Below are positions 1 through 9,314 of a stretch of 64,000 nucleotides of DNA, piece after piece; position 1 is the first letter of the stretch, and each line of letters opens with the position of its first letter. The translations under genes were made by a program, and so were the position numbers. The notes below the pieces were generated by a model. The model was not told the DNA's origin and ran no database searches. It saw nothing but the letters and a program-made list of their open reading frames with translations. The DNA lies in the NCBI GenBank assembly GCA_963676725.1, contig OY781463.1, forward strand, positions 2,976,001-3,040,000. The letters run 5' to 3'. This stretch comes from G963662905 sp963676725. Its GTDB lineage: Bacteria > Bacteroidota > Bacteroidia > Bacteroidales > WRLA01.

Positions 1-443
1 ATCTTACTATAGAAGCATTTGGGAAAGCCTTTAAAAATCTGCATCAATACACTCCAAAATATGCTTTTAGCACATGGCTTTTTAAAATCGCCACGAATAA
101 TTGTATTGATTTCATACGAAAGCGCAAGACCAACACAATTTCTATTGACCGAAGTTATGGCGAGCATGAAGATGGAAGTGCCCTTGCCCAAAACATCCCT
201 TCTTTTGGGCCCGACCCGGAAGAAAGTATGATCGAAATGCAAAAAATAAAATTAATGCGTGAAGTTGTAGAACGCTTAAAGCCACACTATCGCACATTAA
301 TTGAGATGAGGTACTTTAAAGAGTATTCTTATGATGAAATCAGTCAGGAATTAGAACTCCCACTCGGAACGGTCAAAGCACAACTTTTCAGGGCACGAGA
401 TTTTCTCCAGAATATCCTAAAAAATTCTAAAGAAAAAATCTAA
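1..443 (+). CDS. ECF-type RNA polymerase sigma factor (5' truncated)
   Basis: This is the 3' part of an extracytoplasmic-function sigma-70 factor, which directs RNA polymerase to a specific regulon. The frame is open from base 3 to the stop at 443, so the gene starts before the window; internal ATGs such as the one at 228 are not the true start. The visible part holds the end of region 2 (AFSTWLFKIATNNCIDFIRKR, the -10 recognition helix area) and a complete region 4 (from about PHYRTLIEMRYFKEYSYDEI to LPLGTVKAQLFRAR), the helix-turn-helix that reads the -35 box. No anti-sigma gene follows: the next gene is hutU, which has its own promoter. The family call is firm; the regulon cannot be told. 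Confidence 0.9.
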   Translation, partial: LTIEAFGKAFKNLHQYTPKYAFSTWLFKIATNNCIDFIRKRKTNTISIDRSYGEHEDGSALAQNIPSFGPDPEESMIEMQKIKLMREVVERLKPHYRTLIEMRYFKEYSYDEISQELELPLGTVKAQLFRARDFLQNILKNSKEKI

Positions 444-480
444 ACATAGCCTGCCTTTTTCATTATCCCTTAAAGATTTG

Positions 481-488
481 TACTTTTG
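481..488 (+). promoter_or_regulatory. Bacteroidota -7 element of hutU
   Basis: TACTTTTG is an exact match to TAnnTTTG and lies 37 bases before the hutU start. A T-rich stretch sits about 20 bases upstream, where the -33 TTTG would be. The expected leader is about 33 nt. Confidence 0.6.
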
Positions 489-525
489 CGCTTGCAACAT
501 TTAACATCAATTTAATTCGTTAAAA

Positions 526-2535
526 ATGAGCGTAACAGACTTCAAAAAAGCTGTTTTGCAAGGAATCCCCAACGAACTTCCCCCTGCAAAACAATGGGAC
601 AAATCTATTAATCATGCACCCAAGCGCAAAGAGATTCTTAACCACAAGGAAAAAGTACTCGCCGTCAAAAACGCATTACGATATTTTCCGGAAGAGCAAC
701 ACGAAATCCTGGCCAAAGAGTTCTCTGAAGAACTGGAAAAATATGGTCGTATTTATATGTACCGTTTTCGTCCCGATTATCCTATATCTGCCAGAAGCAT
801 CGAAGATTTCCCACATAAGAGCAAACAAGCTGCTGCTATTATGCTTATGCTCAGCAATAACCTAGATGATGCTGTAGCCCAACACCCACACGAGCTAATC
901 ACCTATGGTGGAAATGGCGCAGTCTTTCAAAATTGGGCGCAATATCTATTAAGCATGCAATATCTTGCAGAAATGACTGATGAGCAAACTCTTGTTTTGT
1001 ATTCTGGTCATCCGGCAGGATTATTCCCATCGCATAAAGACGCCCCACGTGTAGTGGTTACCAATGGAATGGTTATCCCAAACTATTCAAAACAAGATGA
1101 TTGGGAGAAATTTAATGCTTTGGGCGTATCGCAATATGGTCAAATGACTGCAGGTTCTTTTATGTATATTGGTCCACAAGGCATTGTTCATGGAACTACA
1201 ATTACCGTGCTTAATGCCGGAAGGATGATTGAAAAAAATAATGAAGGCATTGGCGGGAAACTGTTTGTTACATCAGGCCTCGGAGGGATGTCCGGTGCAC
1301 AACCAAAAGCTGCTGTTATTGCGGGTGCCATTGGCGTGATTGCAGAAGTAAACCCAAAAGCAGCAAAAAAACGATACGAGCAAGGTTGGGTAAATGAGAT
1401 TTTTGAAGACCTCGACCAATTGATGCAACGCATTCGTATAGCCAAAGAGAATAAAGAAGCGGTGAGTCTTGCCTATATTGGCAATATTGTAGACCTCTGG
1501 GAAAAATTCAATAGCGAAAACATTGTTGTGGATATGGGTTCTGACCAAACTAGCCTACATAATCCTTGGGCAGGCGGATATTATCCTGTAGGTTATTCTT
1601 TTGAAGAGTCGAATCGCTTAATGTCTGAGGATCCTGAAAAATTTAAAGAAGCCGTGCAGCAAACACTTAGAAAACATGTAGCTGCTATAAACGAGCAAAC
1701 TGCCAAAGGAATGTATTTCTTTGATTACGGCAATGCCTTCCTTTTGGAATCGAGCCGTGCAGGCGCAGATATCCAGAAAGAAGACGGGAGCTTCCGTTAT
1801 CCAAGTTATGTGCAGGACATTATGGGACCCATGTGCTTTGATTATGGATTTGGGCCATTCCGTTGGGTATGTGCTTCATCAGACCCTGCAGACTTACAAC
1901 TAACCGATAAAATTGCAGGCGACATACTCGAAGAAATGGCGGCATCAGCCCCAATTGAAATAAAGCGTCAAATCGAAGATAATTTGCTTTGGATTCGCCA
2001 AGCGGAAAACAATAAGCTGGTTGTAGGCTCACAGGCACGGATTCTTTATGCCGATGCCGAAGGACGTATTCGCATTGCCGAGGCATTCAACAAAGCGATT
2101 GCTGATGGCAAACTAAAAGGACCTGTTGTGCTTGGGCGCGATCATCACGACGTAAGTGGAACAGATTCCCCATACAGGGAAACCTCCAATATTTACGATG
2201 GCAGTAGCTTTACAGCAGATATGGCCATACAAAATGTGATCGGCGATGCATTTCGCGGTGCCACATGGGTTTCTATCCACAATGGCGGCGGCGTAGGCTG
2301 GGGCGAAGTAATTAATGGTGGTTTCGGGATGGTTCTTGATGGCAGTGCTGATGCAGAACGCCGTTTGAAATCAATGCTTTTCTGGGATGTAAACAACGGT
2401 ATAAACCGCAGAAGCTGGGCCAGAAACGAAGGCGCTATTTATGCAATTAAAAAGGCAATGGCTCGCGAACCTCGTTTAAAAATAAGCCTACCCAATATTG
2501 CTGATGATACGCTTATCGAAAAATTCATCAAATAA
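526..2535 (+). CDS. hutU: Urocanate hydratase (urocanase)
   Basis: Cytosolic enzyme of histidine breakdown that converts urocanate to imidazolone propionate using tightly bound NAD+ as an electrophile (EC 4.2.1.49). The 669-residue length fits the long urocanase class rather than the roughly 555-residue Bacillus/Pseudomonas type. Family signatures run through the protein: YGGNGAVFQNWAQY, QMTAGSFMYIGPQG, FVTSGLGGMSGAQPKAA (the NAD-binding glycine-rich stretch), DQTSLHNPWAGGYYPVG, QDIMGPMCFDYGFGPFRW and GRDHHDVSGTDSPYRET. The ATG at 526 follows a good -7 element. No other hut gene is adjacent, so this looks like a monocistronic unit ended by a hairpin directly after the stop. Assignment is firm. 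Confidence 0.97.
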   Translation: MSVTDFKKAVLQGIPNELPPAKQWDKSINHAPKRKEILNHKEKVLAVKNALRYFPEEQHEILAKEFSEELEKYGRIYMYRFRPDYPISARSIEDFPHKSKQAAAIMLMLSNNLDDAVAQHPHELITYGGNGAVFQNWAQYLLSMQYLAEMTDEQTLVLYSGHPAGLFPSHKDAPRVVVTNGMVIPNYSKQDDWEKFNALGVSQYGQMTAGSFMYIGPQGIVHGTTITVLNAGRMIEKNNEGIGGKLFVTSGLGGMSGAQPKAAVIAGAIGVIAEVNPKAAKKRYEQGWVNEIFEDLDQLMQRIRIAKENKEAVSLAYIGNIVDLWEKFNSENIVVDMGSDQTSLHNPWAGGYYPVGYSFEESNRLMSEDPEKFKEAVQQTLRKHVAAINEQTAKGMYFFDYGNAFLLESSRAGADIQKEDGSFRYPSYVQDIMGPMCFDYGFGPFRWVCASSDPADLQLTDKIAGDILEEMAASAPIEIKRQIEDNLLWIRQAENNKLVVGSQARILYADAEGRIRIAEAFNKAIADGKLKGPVVLGRDHHDVSGTDSPYRETSNIYDGSSFTADMAIQNVIGDAFRGATWVSIHNGGGVGWGEVINGGFGMVLDGSADAERRLKSMLFWDVNNGINRRSWARNEGAIYAIKKAMAREPRLKISLPNIADDTLIEKFIK

Positions 2536-2553
2536 ATTTGACCATCAAAATTA

Positions 2554-2584
2554 AAAACCGGGAGTAATTACTTCCGGTTTTTTT
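2554..2584 (+). terminator. Rho-independent terminator of hutU
   Basis: AAACCGG and CCGGTTT arms, whose stem continues inward through the AGTAATTACT region, are followed by a run of seven T. It lies 19 bases after the hutU stop. Confidence 0.8.
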
Positions 2585-2588
2585 ATGC

Positions 2589-2622
2589 CAAAAAAAAGGG
2601 GGCCGGTAATATACTAGCCCCC
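2589..2622 (-). terminator. Rho-independent terminator of the 2644-4302 gene
   Basis: Read on the minus strand, GGGGGC and GCCCCC arms are followed by a run of about nine T, just downstream of the stop of the secreted protein gene. It stands back to back with the hutU terminator. Confidence 0.75.
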
Positions 2623-2643
2623 TCGCGCGCAAAATATGATTGT

Positions 2644-4302
2644 CTATTTGACAATAATTCTTCTTGTAACAGATTCTTTATCAGACTTAATGTTCACGAA
2701 ATACACACCTGATTCAAAATCAGACATATTTAGTTCGATCCTTCCTTCGAGGGATGTAAGAGGCATATGCATCACTTTCTGACCTATAGTATTAAAAACA
2801 CTTACCTCAGAGCGGCTATCCATTGTATATTCCACAGTAAGTACTGTTTGAACAGGATTAGGATAAACCTCAAATGAATTATCTTTCACAGGATTTTCGA
2901 TTCCCACAGAATTAGGCACATAAAGAGGCCATGTACTGGTATAGCCAAAATCTTTAATCATTGTAGCAATTGGAGTACCATCTCCGGCAGTAAGAGAGAA
3001 AAAGCCTAAAATACTTGGAGCTTTCAAAAGGCCATCGCCACCTGTATCATACATAACAAATGAATAACCAGTTAGTCCACGCTCTGCAGGAACTTCAATC
3101 TCGATTGAATAAAACTGATTGGCTTCATCATAAGGTCCACCTGATTGAACAACATCACCAAATTCGTCCAATAACTGCCATGAATTTTGTTCCGGAGTAT
3201 CGTTTGTACGAAGTGTCAAAGTATACGGTCCTTCACTGACTTCTACAACATTAGAAAACTCTTGTGTAATCGTGTTTGATTCAGGATTTTGATCATCACC
3301 GCCATTGACTTGAGAAATAACAACAGTAAGGATATTATTTTCGAGAAGTGTAAACTCAATTGGATCAAGATAAAAGCTACCTGAGTTAAAAGAGGCCAAA
3401 TCACCTGACCAATTCATAATCATATCCTCTCCGCCATTTACATTATAACGGATTTCAGCCGATGTAACATTTTGATTTCCAAGATTAATCATTTCGAGGC
3501 GTGGTTCCAAATAACCAATACTATTATTCTCAGGAACATTATTGAGTGCCATAATCGAAACATCGTTTTCAAATTCCGGAACAATATTCATTAAAGACAA
3601 CTTATCTGCTTGCAGAATTTCTTTGGTAACTGCATCCTGAACAAAAACAATAGCTTCGCAATGCTCCACATTCCAGTTCATATCGCGTGTAAAAGTAAAT
3701 CCCATTTCCTGTACATCACCTCCGGAGAAATCCACAACAGTACCTGCTGAACCATTTACCATCAGTCTTTGAACAAAGTTTAGGTGGGTCTGACCTTGCC
3801 ATGCTTGTTGGATTTCCGATTCGGTAATAACACAAAAAACCTTTTTGGTATTGTCGTTCAGGTTTTCATCCTGAGTAATTGTTGCAGTAATGGAATAACC
3901 AAATCCGGCTACGCTGCCTTCCATACTGAGGTCGATATGCGTTTTCGTATCTATTCTCTGATTATACTTAGGAAGATATGAAGTATAAAGCGAATTATTG
4001 TGGTCCCCACCCTCTTTTTTTAACACACCATCAAAAATAGCAGTAGGATAACCACTAACACCATAATAACTAATACGATTTAACCCATTTGATGTTTCAT
4101 ATTCATCGCCGCCATGGTATTCTATTATGGCAACGCTCTTATCATTTTCAATAAGATCATCTGCACCCATAGCTGCACCAGGGCAATAGGTACACCATGT
4201 ACCAGTAGCAATTTCTACCAAAACCATTTTCCTGTCGATATTCTGCGCATTGAGAACAAATCCAGCAGTTAGAGCAAATAAAACGAGTAATGTTCTTCTC
4301 AT
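2644..4302 (-). CDS. Secreted Omp28-like thioredoxin-fold protein with T9SS sorting tail
   Basis: A 552-residue exported protein. A signal peptide covers about residues 1-19. It is followed at once by a thioredoxin-like region with a CxxC pair (GTWCTYCPGA, Cys37 and Cys40), as in Omp28-related outer-membrane proteins; a disulfide role is inferred. The middle is beta-rich and not recognised. The C-terminus is a type A T9SS sorting domain: VYPNP near residue 480, GVYFVNI, and the basic end RRIIVK. The product should cross the outer membrane through T9SS and be anchored or released after tail cleavage. It is monocistronic, with a -7 match (CAAATATA at 4476-4483, complement strand) about 170 nt upstream. 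Biological role unknown. Confidence 0.85.
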   Translation of the reverse strand: MRRTLLVLFALTAGFVLNAQNIDRKMVLVEIATGTWCTYCPGAAMGADDLIENDKSVAIIEYHGGDEYETSNGLNRISYYGVSGYPTAIFDGVLKKEGGDHNNSLYTSYLPKYNQRIDTKTHIDLSMEGSVAGFGYSITATITQDENLNDNTKKVFCVITESEIQQAWQGQTHLNFVQRLMVNGSAGTVVDFSGGDVQEMGFTFTRDMNWNVEHCEAIVFVQDAVTKEILQADKLSLMNIVPEFENDVSIMALNNVPENNSIGYLEPRLEMINLGNQNVTSAEIRYNVNGGEDMIMNWSGDLASFNSGSFYLDPIEFTLLENNILTVVISQVNGGDDQNPESNTITQEFSNVVEVSEGPYTLTLRTNDTPEQNSWQLLDEFGDVVQSGGPYDEANQFYSIEIEVPAERGLTGYSFVMYDTGGDGLLKAPSILGFFSLTAGDGTPIATMIKDFGYTSTWPLYVPNSVGIENPVKDNSFEVYPNPVQTVLTVEYTMDSRSEVSVFNTIGQKVMHMPLTSLEGRIELNMSDFESGVYFVNIKSDKESVTRRIIVK

Positions 4303-4631
4303 AATGTAAGTTTTTAAAAATAATTAAGTTCTTTTATTCTGGTTCAAAAAAATTTTTTTCTAATGATGAATCGATTTAGGCACAATCTTCGCATTCATTT
4401 GAACAAACTAACTACTAAAATCCAAGAAATACAAAAAGTTGCCCCAATCCTCCATCGAATTCATATTTAATGATGCAAATATAAATAAGTTATTGTTAAT
4501 GAGCAGTTAAAAGCCGTTAAATTTTGTTAAGCGAAGATAAAATAGATTGAAGTGGGTGTAATATTCGAATGATTGTTCTATTTTTGTGCATTGTATAACA
4601 CGATTTTTTAATTATTAACTAAATAGGAGAT
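4303..4631. other. Divergent intergenic region with two opposed promoters
   Basis: No gene is visible in this AT-rich spacer between two divergent genes for T9SS-exported proteins. It holds a minus-strand -7 match at 4476-4483 for the left gene and a plus-strand match at 4579-4586 for the right gene. Confidence 0.6.
4579..4586 (+). promoter_or_regulatory. -7 element for the 4632 gene
   Basis: TATTTTTG is an exact TAnnTTTG match, giving a leader of about 41 nt before the ATG at 4632. Confidence 0.55.
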
Positions 4632-5750
4632 ATGAAAAAATATGTACTTTTCACTTTTAGTATACTGATGTTCAGTTTACTATCATTTGGCCAAGATTTC
4701 TTGGTTGTTACATCCGAAGGCGAACCTATTGCAAACAACCATGTTTGTTTGAGCGGCGCACCGGATGCAGAACTTATTGCCGACTGTGCAATAAAAAACA
4801 CCGGAACAGAAACAATCAACATTGGCATCAAAATGTATGTGCAAACAATTGCCGAAGGCTCCAATTTTCAGTTATGCTTTAGCGATGGCTGTTTACCTCC
4901 AGGAAGCTATGAAACAGACAAAACTGTAGATATTGCTGCAGGTGATATAGATAAAAGCTTCAGTTGCCATTACAATTACAATGATAATCTGGGATTAGCC
5001 AAAGCAATGTTCACATTCTTTAACACTGAAAACCCGGCAGATTCTATTGCTATTGTTTATGATTACACTGTTTCATACATTTCCATTTTAGATGAAGAAG
5101 GAAATATTGTTGAAGGTGGCAGCATGATTCTTTTCCCAATGCATCCCGATAGCGGCGAAGTTGAAGTAAAAATGCAAGTAAAAAACTTAGGTCTGGATAC
5201 ATTAAATATTATGTCGGCAAAAAATGTTCTTGTTGATCTAGAAAATACAACCAATGTTTTTTGCTGGGGCGCTTGCTTCCCACCAAATGTTGATACTTGC
5301 AACCAACCACTTAAAATTGCAGGAGGTGCTGTGAACGAAAATGATTTCTCTGCACATTTTAGCCCACAAGGCGTTGTTGGAGATGCATTGATTGAATATT
5401 TTTTCTACGATCAAATGAACCCACAAGACAAGATTAGCGTGCAAATCGCATTTATTTCACAGGATAATACAGGCATCGAAAACCTAAGTGAATATGTACG
5501 TATCAGCAATGCATATCCAAACCCTGCAAATCAGGCATTTCAAATTGATTACAGTTTTGACAAAAACTATAGCGAAGCAAGCCTTGAACTATATAATACA
5601 CTGGGAGCCAGAGTAAATGCGATCAGCATTCACGATATGAGCGGCAAAGTTATTGTTGACACCAAGGACCTTGCTAATGGCGTATATTTCTACACCTTTA
5701 GGGTTGACCAACAAGTAATCAGCACCAAAAAACTGATTATTTCGAAATAA
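4632..5750 (+). CDS. Secreted protein of unknown function with T9SS sorting tail
   Basis: A 372-residue exported protein. A signal peptide (MKKYVLFTFSILMFSLLSFG, cut before QDF) precedes two similar beta-sandwich-like halves, each with a run like DTLNI or TETINIGIK and a Cys-containing SDGCLPPGSY / GACFPPNVDTC stretch. This suggests an internal duplication of about 150 residues. The tail carries ISNAYPNPANQ, GVYFYTFRV and KKLIISK, a type A T9SS sorting domain. It is transcribed alone, from the promoter at 4579 to the terminator at 5770. I recognise no enzymatic motif; a cell-surface or extracellular role is all that can be inferred. Confidence 0.8.
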   Translation: MKKYVLFTFSILMFSLLSFGQDFLVVTSEGEPIANNHVCLSGAPDAELIADCAIKNTGTETINIGIKMYVQTIAEGSNFQLCFSDGCLPPGSYETDKTVDIAAGDIDKSFSCHYNYNDNLGLAKAMFTFFNTENPADSIAIVYDYTVSYISILDEEGNIVEGGSMILFPMHPDSGEVEVKMQVKNLGLDTLNIMSAKNVLVDLENTTNVFCWGACFPPNVDTCNQPLKIAGGAVNENDFSAHFSPQGVVGDALIEYFFYDQMNPQDKISVQIAFISQDNTGIENLSEYVRISNAYPNPANQAFQIDYSFDKNYSEASLELYNTLGARVNAISIHDMSGKVIVDTKDLANGVYFYTFRVDQQVISTKKLIISK

Positions 5751-5769
5751 GAATTTATTATTTCCTTCG

Positions 5770-5803
5770 AACCGCCTTCTGTTTCTCAGTTGGCGGTTTT
5801 TTT
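5770..5803 (+). terminator. Rho-independent terminator
   Basis: AACCGCC and GGCGGTT arms, loop of about 15 bases, then a T run, 20 bases after the stop of the 4632 gene. Confidence 0.85.
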
Positions 5804-5882
5804 ATTGATGAAAAATTGTAATTTCGCGCCGCTTTAGAAAAGCGAATAAACCATTTTTTACAATTTCTTGATATTCAATATA

Positions 5883-6533
5883 ATGAATGATATTTTTTCA
5901 TTTGCCATACTCGCTTTTACATCATTTATCAGCTTGATCAACCCTTTAGGCATTATGCCGGTTTTTTTAACCATGACTTCTGATTTTGATGAAGCGACCA
6001 GACGAAAAACAGCGCGCAAAGCAGGCATAACTGCATTTCTCACTCTCATACTTTTTGCAATGGGTGGGCAATTGCTTTTTAGTTTCTTCAATATTTCGGT
6101 GAACAGCCTGCGTATTGTAGGAGGATTTATTTTCTTTTTTATGGGTATGGATATGCTTCAGGCGCGTTTATCAAAGGTGAAACTCCAAGAAGAAGAAGTA
6201 AAATCATATGTAAACGACATCAGCATTACACCTTTGGCAATCCCCATGATTTGTGGTCCGGGTGCTTTAACCAATGCCATTGTCCTTATGGAAGATGCGG
6301 ATAGTCTTGCAAAAAAATTGGTGCTATTCGGCATCATCACCATCGTTATAGCGACCACCTATATAGTTCTACTGAGTTCAGGAAAAATAATAAAAGTACT
6401 AGGCGAAACAGGCAATAAAGTAATGCTGCGTCTTATGGGTTTGATTATTATGGTAATCGCCGTAGAATTTTTCTTTGCCGGATTAAAACCCTTTGTCTTG
6501 GATATTATCCAGGCAGCAAGAGTAGGCAATTAA
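5883..6533 (+). CDS. MarC family integral membrane protein
   Basis: A 216-residue inner-membrane protein of the MarC/UPF0056 family, whose transport function is unproven despite the name (multiple antibiotic resistance locus). Family features are FISLINPLGIMPVFLTMT near the N-terminus, FFFMGMDML, and TPLAIPMICGPGALTNAI in the middle. About six hydrophobic segments are visible. I chose the ATG at 5883 (MNDIFSFAIL); the frame could also start at a TTG at 5868. A near-match -7 element (TAATTTCG, 5819-5826) lies upstream. Its stop codon overlaps the stop of the convergent gene, so the two transcripts must run into each other. Confidence 0.9.
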   Translation: MNDIFSFAILAFTSFISLINPLGIMPVFLTMTSDFDEATRRKTARKAGITAFLTLILFAMGGQLLFSFFNISVNSLRIVGGFIFFFMGMDMLQARLSKVKLQEEEVKSYVNDISITPLAIPMICGPGALTNAIVLMEDADSLAKKLVLFGIITIVIATTYIVLLSSGKIIKVLGETGNKVMLRLMGLIIMVIAVEFFFAGLKPFVLDIIQAARVGN

Positions 6534-7780
6534 ACTTCTACTCCATTCCAAAAAATAAAACGGGCACTAAGCCATAGAACAGTAGCAAGAAAGAGCCAGA
6601 AAAACAAGGTTTTAATTCCTGTACGACAATAATTTTTTTTACTGATTAATTCTGCTCCAGCAGGAAAACGATTTATATAAGCTGGGACAAGCAATAGACC
6701 CAATATGATTCCATAAAGCCAAAATGCCGGTGGTGTTTTTGGGTAATTTAACAGAAGGATAAAGCCAAAACCACACAGCCAGGGGAACAACATCACCAGA
6801 CTAAGAAATGCGCCACGGTTATGTTTTCGCAAGAATAGGCTACATGGGGAAGCCATATAAAAAAGTGAAGGTATTTTTCTACCCAAAAGCACCAAAATAA
6901 TTCCAAAAAGAAAGAAAAATACCAAAACCTGCAAACTATATAAATTACTCATAAACATCCACTTAACAGCATAGACAAAGCCAGTGTTGGTTAATGCCCC
7001 CACATGATATGAGCCTAAAGAAAACAGTAATGAATGAATATAGAGCCAAACAAATAAAAGCCGAATAAAATTAAAACGGAAATAGCGGCGTATAAACATA
7101 CTTCGAATGATTAGACCGGTCAATAATACCATTACTGGTCCAAACGAACTAATAACCATTATATTAACACCCGACCATGCGCCACTCGTTGTCTTTAATG
7201 AATAGATGGAGTAGGAATTAAAAAAGACCATGCTCAAATCATACAATTTTGCCCCCAATAAATTATAAAATTGTGCCAACCAAAATACAAGGAACATCGA
7301 CAACAAAAATGCTGATAATGAATTAAAAGCGAAAGATGACAAACATTGCTCAGGGGTACATACTTTTTTTACGGGCAGGGATGATGTTCTTCCGGAATAG
7401 GATGAAGGTAAAGACCAAAAATATTTTTTTAAGAGCACTTCTGAATAAAATCCTTTAAAAAAACCGATCCAATCTATAAAAATGGAATCACGGTTTGTCG
7501 AGTTTCTTTCTTGCTTACGAAATCCTTTCCAAAACCACAGAAAAGGAATCAGCTTTTTTACACGAAACTTTTTCAGCCGTTTGATAAAAGAAGCAATTCT
7601 GATTTTCAAAGGCCTGTTTCGTCGCTTTTTTTGAATACTTTTTGTTTGATTCTTTTTCCTGTATTCAGCTTTAATCTTCCGATGCCTTTTTTTTCGAGCC
7701 TGCTCTTCTTTTTCCTGAATCCTTTGTCTTTTCAGGGATGCTCTTTCACGACGAAGCTTTGCTTTAATTTCCTTTCGCAT
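6530..7780 (-). CDS. Unrecognised multi-pass membrane protein with basic N-terminal tail
   Basis: A 416-residue protein I cannot assign to a family. Residues 1 to about 80 are extremely rich in Lys, Arg and Glu (for example RRERASLKRQRIQEKEEQ), likely a charged helix or nucleic-acid or phospholipid contacting tail. A soluble linker with two Cys (VCTPEQCL) follows, then about six to eight hydrophobic segments from residue 150 to the end. No transporter or protease motif is seen. The ATG at 7780 gives the whole basic tail; later Mets would remove it. It sits downstream of metK but behind the metK terminator, and converges on marC with overlapping stops. Confidence 0.6.
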   Translation of the reverse strand: MRKEIKAKLRRERASLKRQRIQEKEEQARKKRHRKIKAEYRKKNQTKSIQKKRRNRPLKIRIASFIKRLKKFRVKKLIPFLWFWKGFRKQERNSTNRDSIFIDWIGFFKGFYSEVLLKKYFWSLPSSYSGRTSSLPVKKVCTPEQCLSSFAFNSLSAFLLSMFLVFWLAQFYNLLGAKLYDLSMVFFNSYSIYSLKTTSGAWSGVNIMVISSFGPVMVLLTGLIIRSMFIRRYFRFNFIRLLFVWLYIHSLLFSLGSYHVGALTNTGFVYAVKWMFMSNLYSLQVLVFFFLFGIILVLLGRKIPSLFYMASPCSLFLRKHNRGAFLSLVMLFPWLCGFGFILLLNYPKTPPAFWLYGIILGLLLVPAYINRFPAGAELISKKNYCRTGIKTLFFWLFLATVLWLSARFIFWNGVEV

Positions 7781-7843
7781 GCTCTTATAAGGACAGTCAA
7801 TATATAATCCAGCTTTTTACCACTGCAAGGTACGAATAAAACC

Positions 7844-7879
7844 AAAAAAACCGCCCAAAAAAAGCTTCGGGCGGTTTTT
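7844..7879 (-). terminator. Bidirectional-looking terminator downstream of metK
   Basis: AAAAACCGCCC and GGGCGGTTTTT arms with a 12-base loop. It lies 17 bases past the metK stop on the minus strand, and A and T runs flank both sides. Confidence 0.85.
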
Positions 7880-7895
7880 AAAAAATATTTGTGCT

Positions 7896-9197
7896 CTATA
7901 AGGAAAAAGCCTCTTTAATCTTATCGACATAATCAAGCTTTTCCCATCCAAAGAAAGTAACCGTTTTATAAAATCCTTCTTTACCATCTACTACTTTTTT
8001 CTCGGTATGCTCATCCTGATAGAAAACTTCAATCTCCTTATCAAAATAGTCGCGGCCAAAATGTCCGTAAGTAGCTGTTGGGGAAAAGATTGGATTGGTT
8101 AGCCCAAAGCGTTCCACAATCGCAAAAGGACGTAAATCTATAATTTCTTTTATTTTGGAAGCAATAACACCATCAGACAATATATTTCCATTATTATCTT
8201 TCAGATTGCAAGTACCATGTGTATCAACAAAAACGCTCATTGGTTCTGCAACACCAATAGCATAAGCCAACTGCACCATAACCTCATCGGCGAGGCCTGC
8301 AGCAACAAGGTTTTTCGCGATATGACGGGCAGCATAAGCAGCAGAGCGATCCACTTTCGAAGAATCTTTACCACTGAATGCGCCCCCACCATGGGATGCT
8401 TTTCCACCATAAGTATCAACAATAATCTTACGACCAGTCAAGCCTGTGTCGCCATGAGGACCACCGATAACAAATTTACCTGTAGGGTTCACATAGAGAC
8501 GAAAATCTTCTTTAAACAAATCTGCAACAGCCTTTGGTAAAGTACTCTTTACCCGAGGGATGAGTATTTCCATAACATCTTTACGAATTGTATTTTGCAT
8601 CTCTTCCTCCGTACTAAAATCATCGTGTTGGGTAGAAATAACAACCGCATCGATACGAACAGGATGGTGCTGATCATCGTACTCAATAGTTACCTGTGAT
8701 TTAGAATCGGGACGAAGATATGTCATCAATTTGCCTTCGTGGCGGATATCAGCGAGTTCCTGCAATAAAATATGCGATAATTCAACAGGCATAGGCATCA
8801 AATTTTCCATATCGCGGGTAGCATAACCAAACATCATCCCTTGGTCGCCCGCACCCTGATCTTCTTTTTTCTGGCGTACAACACCTTGGTTAATATCGCC
8901 AGATTGCTCATGAATGGCAGAAATTACGCCACAGGATTGCGCATCGAACTGATATTCTGAACGCGTATAACCGATATCAGCAATTGTTTTGCGTGCAATT
9001 TTTTGCACATCCACATAACCATTCGTTTTAACTTCGCCACCCACAACAACAAGTCCTGTGGTTACAAAGGTTTCGCATGCAACTTTTGAGAAAGGATCTT
9101 GACGAAGGAATTCATCAAGCATAGCATCTGAAATCTGGTCAGCAACCTTATCAGGATGACCCTCAGAGACTGATTCAGAAGTAAATAAATAACCCAT
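7896..9197 (-). CDS. metK: S-adenosylmethionine synthase
   Basis: Cytosolic homotetrameric enzyme that makes SAM from methionine and ATP, releasing phosphate and pyrophosphate (EC 2.5.1.6). The 433-residue length fits Bacteroidota MetK. Visible motifs are SEGHPDKVADQISDA (ATP and metal site), GAGDQGMMFGYA (the family signature hexapeptide region), GGPHGDTGLTGRK and GGGAFSGKDSSKVDRSAAY (the P-loop-like GGGAFSGKD). The ATG at 9197 is followed directly by GYLFTSESV as in the family. It is monocistronic, with its own promoter and a 118-nt leader carrying a SAM-II-like element, so feedback control by its product is likely. Confidence 0.98.
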   Translation of the reverse strand: MGYLFTSESVSEGHPDKVADQISDAMLDEFLRQDPFSKVACETFVTTGLVVVGGEVKTNGYVDVQKIARKTIADIGYTRSEYQFDAQSCGVISAIHEQSGDINQGVVRQKKEDQGAGDQGMMFGYATRDMENLMPMPVELSHILLQELADIRHEGKLMTYLRPDSKSQVTIEYDDQHHPVRIDAVVISTQHDDFSTEEEMQNTIRKDVMEILIPRVKSTLPKAVADLFKEDFRLYVNPTGKFVIGGPHGDTGLTGRKIIVDTYGGKASHGGGAFSGKDSSKVDRSAAYAARHIAKNLVAAGLADEVMVQLAYAIGVAEPMSVFVDTHGTCNLKDNNGNILSDGVIASKIKEIIDLRPFAIVERFGLTNPIFSPTATYGHFGRDYFDKEIEVFYQDEHTEKKVVDGKEGFYKTVTFFGWEKLDYVDKIKEAFSL

Positions 9198-9233
9198 TTT
9201 ATATTAATTTAAATTGTTAAACACAAAAATGGG
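9193..9233 (-). promoter_or_regulatory. Start-codon hairpin of metK
   Basis: On the minus strand, CCCATTTT (9233-9226) is perfectly complementary to AAAATGGG (9200-9193), which contains the metK start codon. The loop is 25 nt. If formed, it would hide the initiation site. It may be the output part of the riboswitch upstream; this is inference. Confidence 0.45.
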
Positions 9234-9256
9234 AAGTTTGATTGGTTGTAAAAAAA

Positions 9257-9310
9257 ACACTGGTTTAGCATTTTTTTTCGTGGTTGCAATCAATCAAATC
9301 TTTCCACGTG
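9257..9310 (-). ncRNA. SAM-II riboswitch in the metK leader
   Basis: Read on the minus strand, a 5-bp P1 stem (CGTGG at 9308-9304 with CCACG at 9283-9279) encloses the loop GATTTGATTGATTGCAA. An A-rich linker and AATGCTAAACCAGT follow. GAUUU, AUUGCA after the loop, and GCUAAA in the 3' tail are the conserved blocks of the SAM-II aptamer. A pseudoknot is possible between loop AUUG and CAGU (9263-9260 area), and between AUU and AAU next to GCUAAA. The element begins at the transcription start predicted from the -7 box at 9315-9322. Its place before the SAM synthase gene supports the call. The aptamer ends about 60 nt before the ATG, farther than usual for SAM-II, so the output mechanism is unclear. 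Confidence 0.8.
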
Positions 9311-9314
9311 GCTG

